5,163 nt of DNA from contig JAUIMD010000186.1 in assembly GCA_030433225.1 (NCBI GenBank), positions 1 to 5,163 on the forward strand, written 5' to 3'. The position numbers were made by a program, and so were the translations under genes. Below the pieces are notes generated by a model, which did no database searches, was not told the DNA's origin, and saw nothing but the letters and a program-made list of their open reading frames with translations. Position 1 is the stretch's first letter. Each line of letters opens with the position of its first letter. Of the stretch, positions 1-5,163 are shown piece after piece. Source of the stretch: Bacteroidia bacterium. GTDB taxonomy: Bacteria; Bacteroidota; Bacteroidia; Bacteroidales; UBA5342.

Positions 1-1063
1 CATTGGTGTGTAATGATTGGGTGTGTCCTAAAGCTGCACCCATGGCCTCAATAGCGGTGCGACCAACGTTGTTGAATGGATCCTGCTCCGTTAATGACCA
101 ACCCGAAGTTTGTGAGTGGGTACGCAGCGCCAATGATTTTGGATTTTTAGGATTGAATTGTTTTACCAATTTGGCCCAAATCATACGGGCGGCACGCATT
201 TTGGCAATTTCCATAAAATGGTTCATGCCAATGGCCCAGAAAAACGATAAGCGCGGCGCGAACGAGTCGATATCCAACCCGCTTTCCACACCGGTACGTA
301 AATAATCCAACCCGTCAGCCAGGGTATACGCCATCTCGATGTCGGCTGTTGCACCAGCCTCCTGCATGTGGTATCCCGATATAGAAATAGAATTGAATTT
401 TGGCATTTTTTGAGAAGTGTACTCAAAAATGTCCGATATAATTTTCATGGAGAATTCTGGTGGATAGATGTACGTATTCCGCACCATAAATTCTTTCAGA
501 ATGTCGTTTTGAATGGTTCCGGCCATTTCTTCCAATTTGGCGCCCTGCTCTAAACCGGCCCCAATGTAAAAAGCCATAACCGGCAGTACAGCCCCGTTCA
601 TGGTCATGGATACCGACATTTTATTCAAAGGAATCTGGTCGAACAGAATCTTCATGTCCTCGATGGAGTCGATGGCCACACCGGCTTTGCCTACATCACC
701 CACCACGCGTTCGTGATCAGAATCGTATCCACGGTGCGTAGCTAGGTCAAACGCCACCGACAATCCCTTTTGACCTGAAGCCAGGTTACGGCGATAAAAC
801 GCGTTGGATTCCTCGGCAGTTGAGAAACCTGCATACTGACGAATGGTCCATGGACGCATGGCATACATGGCAGAGTAAGGGCCACGAAGGTTAGGAGCCA
901 AACCTGAAGCATAGTTCAGGTGTTCCATGCCCTCCAGGTCTTCTTTGGTATACACACTTTTAACCGGAATTTGCTCGGGCGTAATCCAGTCCTTAGGAAA
1001 GTCGGCCGTAGCTGCGGCAGCCTTTCCTGTTTTTATATTGATGTTTTTAAAATCTGGTTTCAT
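1..1063 (-). CDS. mutB: Methylmalonyl-CoA mutase large (catalytic) subunit, N-terminal 354 residues, cut by the window edge
   Basis: This subunit carries the active site of adenosylcobalamin-dependent methylmalonyl-CoA mutase, which interconverts (R)-methylmalonyl-CoA and succinyl-CoA in the cytosol. The frame is open from the ATG at 1063-1061 to position 2 with no stop. The visible part is the CoA- and substrate-binding TIM barrel. It contains RPWTIRQYAGFSTAEESNAF around residues 70-89, a stretch typical of the family, then FMVRNTYIYPP near 193 and SGYHMQEAGA near 230. Tyr77, Arg195 and His232 correspond, with a constant offset of 12, to the catalytic Tyr89, Arg207 and His244 of the Propionibacterium shermanii enzyme. 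The C-terminal B12-binding domain with DxHxxG lies outside the window; the family is about 715-730 residues long, so roughly half is seen. It follows mutA by 38 bases and is surely co-transcribed. No Shine-Dalgarno is present; the bases before the start are A-rich, as is usual in Bacteroidota. Confidence 0.97.
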   Translation of the reverse strand, partial: MKPDFKNINIKTGKAAAATADFPKDWITPEQIPVKSVYTKEDLEGMEHLNYASGLAPNLRGPYSAMYAMRPWTIRQYAGFSTAEESNAFYRRNLASGQKGLSVAFDLATHRGYDSDHERVVGDVGKAGVAIDSIEDMKILFDQIPLNKMSVSMTMNGAVLPVMAFYIGAGLEQGAKLEEMAGTIQNDILKEFMVRNTYIYPPEFSMKIISDIFEYTSQKMPKFNSISISGYHMQEAGATADIEMAYTLADGLDYLRTGVESGLDIDSFAPRLSFFWAIGMNHFMEIAKMRAARMIWAKLVKQFNPKNPKSLALRTHSQTSGWSLTEQDPFNNVGRTAIEAMGAALGHTQSLHTN

Positions 1064-1101
1064 TGTTTTTAAGATTTTTGCAACCGTTTGAACAGCATTA
1101 T

Positions 1102-3012
1102 TTAGATTCCCAATTTTTGATTGTATCCCTGCAATTCTGCTAAAACATTGCTTCTTACATGAATAAAGTTCTCAATTCCCTGTGCTTTAAGGTCGTCCAT
1201 GCAGGCGGGTGCACCGGCTACCACAAAAATGGCTTTGTCTTTCAATAAGGCAAATGCTTCAGGAGCCATGGTGGCATAGTCATCGTCTGATGCACAAATC
1301 ACTACCATATCAGGAGCCTGCTTTAAAATGTCCTGAACACCTTCTTCAACCGTTTTGAATCCAAGGTTCTCAATGATTTTGTAACCTGCACAGGCAAAAA
1401 AGTTGGCCGAAAATTGCGCTCTCGCCTGGCGGAATGCCACATTCCCCACTTTTAATAAATAAGCTTTGGGCGATTTGCCTGATTTTTCGGTCGCCAAACG
1501 TAAGGCTTCAAAATCAGCCGAACCACGGGTGAAATCCAGTTTTTTAATTTCGGCGGCATCATCGCCACAGCTACAGTTTACTGCCTTGGCAGATTCTTTG
1601 CTGATTTTTTTCGCCATTTCTTCGGTGAAGTTGGGGTATTGGTTGGAGCCCAACAGAATTTCGCGGCGTTGCGCAATTAATTCACGACGTTTGGTGCCCG
1701 AGGCATTTACGGCGTCCTGAATCAATCCAGCTTTTGCAGCTTCAACAAATCCACCCTTGTCTTCTACCTCCAGGAAAAGTTTCCAGGCCTGGGTGGCAAT
1801 ATTATCGGTAAGCGTTTCTATGTAATACGAACCCCCTGCAGCGTCGGCTATTTTGTCAAAATGCGATTCTTCTTTCAGCAACAGTTGTTGGTTGCGTGCA
1901 ATCCGCTCAGAAAATTCTCCGGGTTCTTCGTAGGTTTTATTAAAGGCAATTACCGTTAACGAGTCAATTCCACCAATGGTAGCCGACATGGCTTCGGTTT
2001 GGCTACGTAGCATGTTTACGTTGGGATCGAAAACGGTCATGTTCCATTGCGAGGTTTCGGCATGTGTTGCCATTTTTGCGGCACATTTACACCAACCGTC
2101 CTGGCAACAGTCTTTTTTATCGGAGCAATTGCATTGAGGCTGGTATTGCTCTACAATGGTTGACCATAAGTAACGCGCTGCACGAAACTTGGCAATTTCC
2201 ATAAAATAATTGGTGCCAACCCCGAAATTAAACTTCAGGTTAGTGGCCACATCGTACGCCGAAACACCTGCTTCGGTAAGCTGGCTCATATAGGCAGCTC
2301 CAATGGCAAGTCCGTAGCCCAGTTCCTGCGATATAAAGGAGCCTGCATTGTTTAAGTGTTTGGCATTTACTGTAATTACCCGGAAATTGGGCAAGTCTTT
2401 GGTGAGGGTAATAAACTCTCCTAATCGTTCAATGGCGTGGTCGCAATGCATTTTTCCACGGCACAACATCTTACCAAATGGATCGTAGTTTAGCGAACCT
2501 TTAATTTCGTTCAGGTTGTAACCTTCCGCTTTTACGTAATCCACAAAAAGTTGCAACAACAATTTGGTGTTGTGGGTTGCACTCAGGTTTATTTCAACTG
2601 CGGGCAAGCAAATTTTGTCCAGCAAAAGGGCCAGATTTTCTTTAGTAATCAGTTCTTTATCTTCAATACAAAAGCCCAGCGAATCCACCCCTCTACCCAG
2701 GATGTTTAATGCTTTTGCATTGGCTTCTTTTGCATTGGTAACCGATATGTTCTGACGAACAAACCATGTATTATCCCCTTTTTTTGTCCCACGTGTGTAC
2801 GGAAATTCACCTGGTAAACAGTTCAGGTAACTGGTTTTATCCAAATCCTCTGCACGGTAAAACGGGTTAACATTAAACCCTTCGTTTGTACGCCACACCA
2901 ATTTTTTTTCAAAATCGGCACCTTTAAGATCGGTTGTGATTTTGTCCATCCACTCTTGTGTTGAGATGGGTGGAAAATCAGCAAACAATTGTTTTTCTTT
3001 TGTCTCTGCCAT
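1102..3012 (-). CDS. mutA: Methylmalonyl-CoA mutase small subunit, with a cysteine-rich insertion
   Basis: This is the non-catalytic partner of the MutAB heterodimer. Its 636 residues match the family (638 in P. shermanii). It is a diverged paralogue of the large subunit: WFVRQNISVTNAKEANA at 83-99 aligns with WTIRQYAGFSTAEESNA, with Asn88 in place of the catalytic Tyr. TNYFMEIAKFRAARYLW (about residue 270) also matches the large subunit. RIARNQQLLLKEES, followed by DAAGGS (370-395), follows the mutase family signature, with Ala for its usual Pro. The C-terminal domain (about 516-636) resembles the B12-binding fold but lacks DxHxxG around 530-539, so it should not bind cobalamin. Unusual is a loop at 294-310 holding six cysteines (294, 296, 302, 303, 308, 310), about 13 residues longer than the same loop in the large subunit; a CSC also occurs at 480-482. 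It is first in a mutA-mutB operon. The start ATG has no Shine-Dalgarno but lies about 30 bases after a predicted transcription start. Confidence 0.97.
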   Translation of the reverse strand: MAETKEKQLFADFPPISTQEWMDKITTDLKGADFEKKLVWRTNEGFNVNPFYRAEDLDKTSYLNCLPGEFPYTRGTKKGDNTWFVRQNISVTNAKEANAKALNILGRGVDSLGFCIEDKELITKENLALLLDKICLPAVEINLSATHNTKLLLQLFVDYVKAEGYNLNEIKGSLNYDPFGKMLCRGKMHCDHAIERLGEFITLTKDLPNFRVITVNAKHLNNAGSFISQELGYGLAIGAAYMSQLTEAGVSAYDVATNLKFNFGVGTNYFMEIAKFRAARYLWSTIVEQYQPQCNCSDKKDCCQDGWCKCAAKMATHAETSQWNMTVFDPNVNMLRSQTEAMSATIGGIDSLTVIAFNKTYEEPGEFSERIARNQQLLLKEESHFDKIADAAGGSYYIETLTDNIATQAWKLFLEVEDKGGFVEAAKAGLIQDAVNASGTKRRELIAQRREILLGSNQYPNFTEEMAKKISKESAKAVNCSCGDDAAEIKKLDFTRGSADFEALRLATEKSGKSPKAYLLKVGNVAFRQARAQFSANFFACAGYKIIENLGFKTVEEGVQDILKQAPDMVVICASDDDYATMAPEAFALLKDKAIFVVAGAPACMDDLKAQGIENFIHVRSNVLAELQGYNQKLGI

Positions 3013-3040
3013 AACGCCAATTATAGTTTTTCAAATTTTC

Positions 3041-3060
3041 AAGGTGCAAAATTACACCTT
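3041..3060. repeat. Short inverted repeat spanning the mutAB -7 element
   Basis: AAGGTG at 3041-3046 and CACCTT at 3055-3060 are perfect 6-base inverted arms around an 8-base centre, and the centre is exactly the predicted -7 element. The arrangement would suit an operator at which a dimeric regulator blocks the promoter. That role is inferred from position only; a 6-base pair of arms can arise by chance in A/T-rich DNA. Confidence 0.4.
3047..3054 (-). promoter_or_regulatory. Predicted -7 element of the mutAB promoter
   Basis: Read on the minus strand this is TAATTTTG, an exact match to the Bacteroidota -7 consensus TAnnTTTG. It would place the transcription start near 3042 and give a leader of about 30 bases before the mutA ATG. 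The -33 box is weak: the bases 19 upstream read ATAT rather than TTTG. The call rests on the -7 match and its position before the first gene of the operon. Confidence 0.55.
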
Positions 3061-3410
3061 TTTACATTAGTTGATATATAATTAAAGATTTTTTTCCGTA
3101 TTTAAAATCGCTTGAAATAAGCAAACAAACCTGTATGAATTTCAACTGTTTAGCCATGCTGCTTTACACGTGTGTGCTCCTTAAACAAACCGTTAATGCT
3201 AATATAATGAGGGAAATGGACGTGATGTTTCATGTGCAGTAAGTGCTTTTTACAGTTTCAATATCGTTTTTGACGAATATAAACTGGGTCAGAAATGCCA
3301 TCAAAAATTGAATTTACGCCGTTTTCCTGATTTAATAAAGCAATTAAATATACAATAAACACCTGGCGTATTGCCGTTGTGGAAATATTTGGGAGGAATT
3401 TTTGCGAGGC
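3061..3410. other. Divergent A/T-rich intergenic spacer without a convincing gene
   Basis: This stretch lies between the divergently transcribed mutA and the PEGA-barrel gene. It contains runs of A and T, a 9-base direct repeat AAACAAACC at 3123-3131 and 3183-3191 (60 bases apart), and a 35-codon open frame at 3135-3242 that is too weakly supported to call a gene. No tRNA, strong hairpin or terminator was seen. GGAGG at 3392-3396 resembles a Shine-Dalgarno, but the only start codon at a suitable distance (TTG at 3402) is out of frame with the downstream gene. Confidence 0.6.
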
Positions 3411-3441
3411 TGTTCAACTAAAGAGCAGTCGCTTATCTTTG
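3411..3441 (+). promoter_or_regulatory. Predicted promoter of the PEGA-barrel gene
   Basis: TATCTTTG at 3434-3441 matches the Bacteroidota -7 consensus TAnnTTTG exactly. The position expected for the -33 box (3411-3414, 19-base spacer) reads TGTT, a partial match to TTTG. Transcription would start about five bases after the element, near 3446, almost on the ATG at 3448. The message would then be leaderless or nearly so. This also argues against the longer reading frame that begins with GTG at 3379, because that start would lie upstream of the transcript. Confidence 0.5.
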
Positions 3442-3447
3442 CCACGC

Positions 3448-4692
3448 ATGAAAAGTTCAGTGAAACAAATTTTGTTTATAGGATGGTGGATATTTTGGGT
3501 GGGAGCCATGCATGAGGTGTGTTTTGCTCAAAACAACATGCTGCAAACCCTTGAGGTATTTACCAATCCCCCCAATGCCAGTGTGTACATTAACGAACAG
3601 CCGGTTGGAAAAACGCCCTATTCTATCCAGCTAAAACCCGGCATTTACCGCATTAAAGTAGGCAAGGCAGGTTATTTTACCTATGTAGAAGACCTGGAAT
3701 TGCTCGAAGAAGACAAAAAACAGGTGTTGAGCCTTACGCTGAAAGAGAAGCCTGCGCACCTGGAGGTACAAACAGCGCAGGACGTTCGTGTATATATAAA
3801 TGAAGACCTGGCTTCGGAGGGAAGTTTTGATACGGAGCTGGAGGCAGGAACGTATACATTGCGGTTTGAGGGGGAGTTGTACGCAACCGAAGTACATAAC
3901 GTACGCTTGCTGCCCGACCAGAAAAAGACCCTTGAAGTATACCCTGAAAAACGCTTTGGAACGCTGTTGGTGAAAACAAAGCCAAAGGGCGCTACTGTAT
4001 TTTTAAACGATAAACGCATTGGGGAATCTCCTTTGTCACAGGAACCCGTACGGGTAGGAATGAACTCGGTGGAAGCGGTTTTAGGGGGGTATAAGCTGGC
4101 CCAAAAATCGGTATTGGTGGAAAACACCCGCACTACCGTGGTGAAGTTAAACCTGGTAAAAACCGAAATGCCGGATGAGGTAAACGAAGGGGAACCCCAA
4201 TGGCAAAGTGACGAAGAGGTGGTAAAACCCCTTAGCGAGCAACAGCAACAGCGTTTGGAAAAGCGCTATGAAATACACAACCCCTTAAGCTGGAAATACC
4301 ACAGTGTGGCACTAAGCGGCTTACTGGCTGTGTGCGGGGGAGGAGTTGAGCTGGCCTACCTGAATAAGGTTGGAGCTTATGTAATGTATACCACCGGCAA
4401 ACCGGCATCCGGTTCAGGCCTGGCGCCGGAGAAGCTTCGATCGTTGGGTGGAGGCATGTTGATTCGCGAAGGGGTTTTTGGAAAACGTAACCGGGGCAAT
4501 GTGTTTTTACTGATGGGGGCAGGTATAGAGCAGGGCCAAAACGGCCACTATTACGAAGTAGGACAATACGTGAATTTTGGGCGAATTGTGGCGAGTTTTG
4601 GCATTAGCCGCATGTTTTTCGACGATAACCCCTCCTACTTTCCATACAACGACGAAATGAAAATAAGGGTTGGACTTGGAGTATCGTTCTGA
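3448..4692 (+). CDS. Exported protein with three PEGA-like repeats and a C-terminal outer-membrane beta-barrel-like domain
   Basis: The 414-residue product begins with a signal peptide: MKSSVK, a hydrophobic core at about 7-21, then a probable cut near CFA|QNN at 27. Three repeats follow. Repeat 1 (about 33-99) is a clear PEGA domain, with NPPNASVYINEQPVGKTPYS, then LKPGIYRIKVGKAGY. Repeat 2 (about 103-166) keeps VYINE and LEAGTYTLRFEG but has lost the P-x-G-A and G-x-T-P turns. Repeat 3 (about 170-237) has PKGATVFLNDKRIGESPLS. An acidic, glutamine-rich linker (about 238-275, with QQQQ) leads to residues 280-414, where alternating hydrophobic strands and the final RVGLGVSF with terminal Phe suggest a barrel of about eight strands. 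PEGA repeats are extracellular or periplasmic beta modules, often linked to envelope surface or peptidoglycan; no specific function can be assigned here. The frame extends back to GTG 3379, but the ATG at 3448 puts the signal peptide at the N-terminus and is preferred. The gene appears monocistronic; no terminator was recognised in 4693-4792. Confidence 0.85.
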   Translation: MKSSVKQILFIGWWIFWVGAMHEVCFAQNNMLQTLEVFTNPPNASVYINEQPVGKTPYSIQLKPGIYRIKVGKAGYFTYVEDLELLEEDKKQVLSLTLKEKPAHLEVQTAQDVRVYINEDLASEGSFDTELEAGTYTLRFEGELYATEVHNVRLLPDQKKTLEVYPEKRFGTLLVKTKPKGATVFLNDKRIGESPLSQEPVRVGMNSVEAVLGGYKLAQKSVLVENTRTTVVKLNLVKTEMPDEVNEGEPQWQSDEEVVKPLSEQQQQRLEKRYEIHNPLSWKYHSVALSGLLAVCGGGVELAYLNKVGAYVMYTTGKPASGSGLAPEKLRSLGGGMLIREGVFGKRNRGNVFLLMGAGIEQGQNGHYYEVGQYVNFGRIVASFGISRMFFDDNPSYFPYNDEMKIRVGLGVSF

Positions 4693-4792
4693 TTTTTATG
4701 CCCTTGAATTGCGAAGTTGTTTTGTTCAATTGGTGGAGTTCAGGGGCGGGATTTCTGATGTACAAAAAACTTCAAAAATGTTCTGTTACCGT

Positions 4793-4823
4793 TTTGCAAC
4801 ATTGCTTTTAAATCCTATATTTG
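4793..4823 (+). promoter_or_regulatory. Promoter of the tRNA-Gly/tRNA-Leu unit
   Basis: TTTG at 4793-4796 and TATATTTG at 4816-4823 are separated by exactly 19 bases, matching the Bacteroidota housekeeping promoter (TTTG-N19-TAnnTTTG) at every defined position. Transcription is expected to start near 4828, giving a precursor leader of about 34 bases before the tRNA-Gly. This is the strongest promoter match in the window, as would suit a stable-RNA unit. Confidence 0.85.
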
Positions 4824-4861
4824 CACCGCTTTTAACGAAAAGCACACCACAATAATTTACT

Positions 4862-4934
4862 GCGAAAATAGCTCAGTTGGTAGAGCACAACCTTGCCAAG
4901 GTTGGGGTCGCGGGTTCGAGTCCCGTTTTTCGCT
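4862..4934 (+). tRNA. tRNA-Gly (anticodon GCC)
   Basis: A full 73-base cloverleaf can be drawn. The acceptor stem GCGAAAA (4862-4868) pairs with TTTTCGC (4927-4933). The D stem is GCTC/GAGC (4871-4874, 4883-4886), the anticodon stem CAACC/GGTTG (4888-4892, 4900-4904), and the T stem GCGGG/CCCGT (4910-4914, 4922-4926) around loop TTCGAGT. The loop TTGCCAA holds anticodon GCC at 4895-4897, reading GGC and GGU codons. The discriminator base is T4934, as expected for bacterial tRNA-Gly. CCA is not encoded (CAC follows), so it must be added by tRNA nucleotidyltransferase. It is the first gene of a two-tRNA transcript; 25 bases separate it from the tRNA-Leu. Confidence 0.98.
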
Positions 4935-4959
4935 CACTTGTCTACCAGACATTTTACGG

Positions 4960-5047
4960 GCCCGAGTGGCGGAACTGGTAGACGCGCAGGACTTAAAATC
5001 CTGTTTCCATTGCGGAAGTGCCGGTTCGATCCCGGCCTCGGGTACCA
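4960..5047 (+). tRNA. tRNA-Leu (anticodon UAA), CCA encoded
   Basis: This is a class II tRNA of 88 bases including CCA. The acceptor GCCCGAG (4960-4966) pairs with CTCGGGT (5037-5043), with a G-U pair at the end. The anticodon stem CAGGA/TCCTG (4987-4991, 4999-5003) closes the loop CTTAAAA with TAA at 4994-4996, reading UUA and UUG codons. A long variable arm (about 5004-5018, stem TTCC/GGAA) marks it as leucine type. The T stem is GCCGG/CCGGC (5020-5024, 5032-5036). The discriminator is A5044, followed by an encoded CCA at 5045-5047. It is the second and last gene of the tRNA transcript, with a terminator starting three bases after it. Confidence 0.98.
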
Positions 5048-5050
5048 CTC

Positions 5051-5090
5051 AAAAGCCTCATGACGTTTGTTCATGGGGCTTTTCTGTTTT
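5051..5090 (+). terminator. Intrinsic terminator of the tRNA unit
   Basis: AAAAGCCTCATGA (5051-5063) and TCATGGGGCTTTT (5071-5083) form a 13-pair stem with one G-U pair, closed by a 7-base loop. The right arm ends in TTTT and a further TTTT lies at 5087-5090. The leading A run makes the hairpin nearly symmetric, so it could also stop transcription arriving from the right. Confidence 0.92.
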
Positions 5091-5163
5091 CAGGGGTGCG
5101 GTAGGCGTCAACTACCCTTATGTATTGAGGGAAAATAATGTTGAACATGAAGTATTACAATTG
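5091..5163. other. Tail after the terminator, no callable feature
   Basis: These 73 bases lie beyond the tRNA terminator. A 5-base hairpin (GGTAG at 5100-5104, CTACC at 5112-5116) is too weak to name. An ATG at 5138 opens a frame (MLNMKYYN) that stays open to the window edge, and a second in-frame ATG lies at 5147. Eight codons are too few to tell whether a gene starts here. Confidence 0.4.

Noticed and set aside
3..553. Plus-strand frames at 3-305 and 368-553
   Set aside because: They lie antisense to mutB, whose frame is fixed by catalytic motifs; no promoter or family resemblance is seen.
1466..2755. Plus-strand frames at 1466-1720 and 2564-2755, and a minus-strand frame at 2823-3020
   Set aside because: All are shadows of mutA in other frames without recognisable features.
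3123..3191. Direct repeat AAACAAACC, two copies 60 bases apart
   Set aside because: Nine A/C-rich bases in an A/T-rich spacer are not enough to call an operator or mobile-element trace.
3379..3447. 23-residue N-terminal extension of the PEGA-barrel protein from GTG 3379
   Set aside because: It would bury the signal peptide, contains the predicted promoter, and lacks a ribosome binding site.
3681..4133. 150-codon minus-strand frame inside the PEGA-barrel gene, and shorter ones at 3631-3897 and 3734-3985
   Set aside because: They overlap a gene with a clear signal peptide and PEGA motifs, and have low-complexity, Ser/Phe-rich translations typical of antisense shadows.
4697..4732. Possible hairpin (AATTG / CAATT) after the PEGA-barrel stop
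   Set aside because: Only five A/T-rich pairs with a long loop and no T-run; not a credible terminator.
4670..4855. 61-codon plus-strand frame after the PEGA-barrel gene
   Set aside because: It starts inside the end of the upstream gene and runs through the tRNA promoter, with no domain or ribosome binding site.
4857..5048. 63-codon minus-strand frame (MVPEAGIEPALPQ...) over the tRNA genes
   Set aside because: It is the antisense translation of the tRNA-Leu and tRNA-Gly genes. Peptides such as GIEPALPQ and RDSNPRPQP are well-known spurious annotations produced this way.
5037..5163. Integration site at the 3' end of tRNA-Leu
   Set aside because: No repeat of the tRNA end and no integrase are visible downstream within the window.

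Overview
The window looks like a chromosomal segment from a member of the Bacteroidota. Four observations support this: promoters of the Bacteroidota type (TAnnTTTG, one with a TTTG box exactly 19 bases upstream), no Shine-Dalgarno sequences before the genes, a two-subunit methylmalonyl-CoA mutase encoded as an adjacent pair, and a secreted PEGA-repeat protein whose signal peptide ends in FAQ. Base composition is moderate, with A/T-rich spacers. No mobile element, CRISPR array or phage gene was seen.

Layout. Positions 1-3012 on the minus strand hold the methylmalonyl-CoA mutase genes. The small subunit (mutA, 1102-3012) comes first and is complete. It is followed after 38 bases by the large catalytic subunit (mutB), which starts at 1063 and runs off the left edge, so only its first 354 residues are visible. 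Together they form the B12-dependent enzyme that interconverts (R)-methylmalonyl-CoA and succinyl-CoA, used for making or consuming propionate. The mutA promoter sits inside a small inverted repeat.

Positions 3013-3447 are a divergent, A/T-rich spacer. It carries the mutA promoter at its left end and a probable promoter for the rightward gene at its right end, with no convincing gene between. Positions 3448-4692 on the plus strand encode an unnamed exported protein with a signal peptide, three tandem PEGA-like repeats and a C-terminal segment that looks like a small outer-membrane beta-barrel.

Positions 4793-5090 form a compact tRNA unit: a near-ideal Bacteroidota promoter, tRNA-Gly(GCC), tRNA-Leu(UAA) and a strong intrinsic terminator. 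The last 73 bases hold nothing that can be called.

Most of the window is ordinary core genome. The features most worth a second look are a six-cysteine insertion in the small mutase subunit that its large paralogue lacks, the inverted repeat over the mutA promoter, and the PEGA-barrel architecture with a probably leaderless start. I found no evidence for a new multi-gene system.
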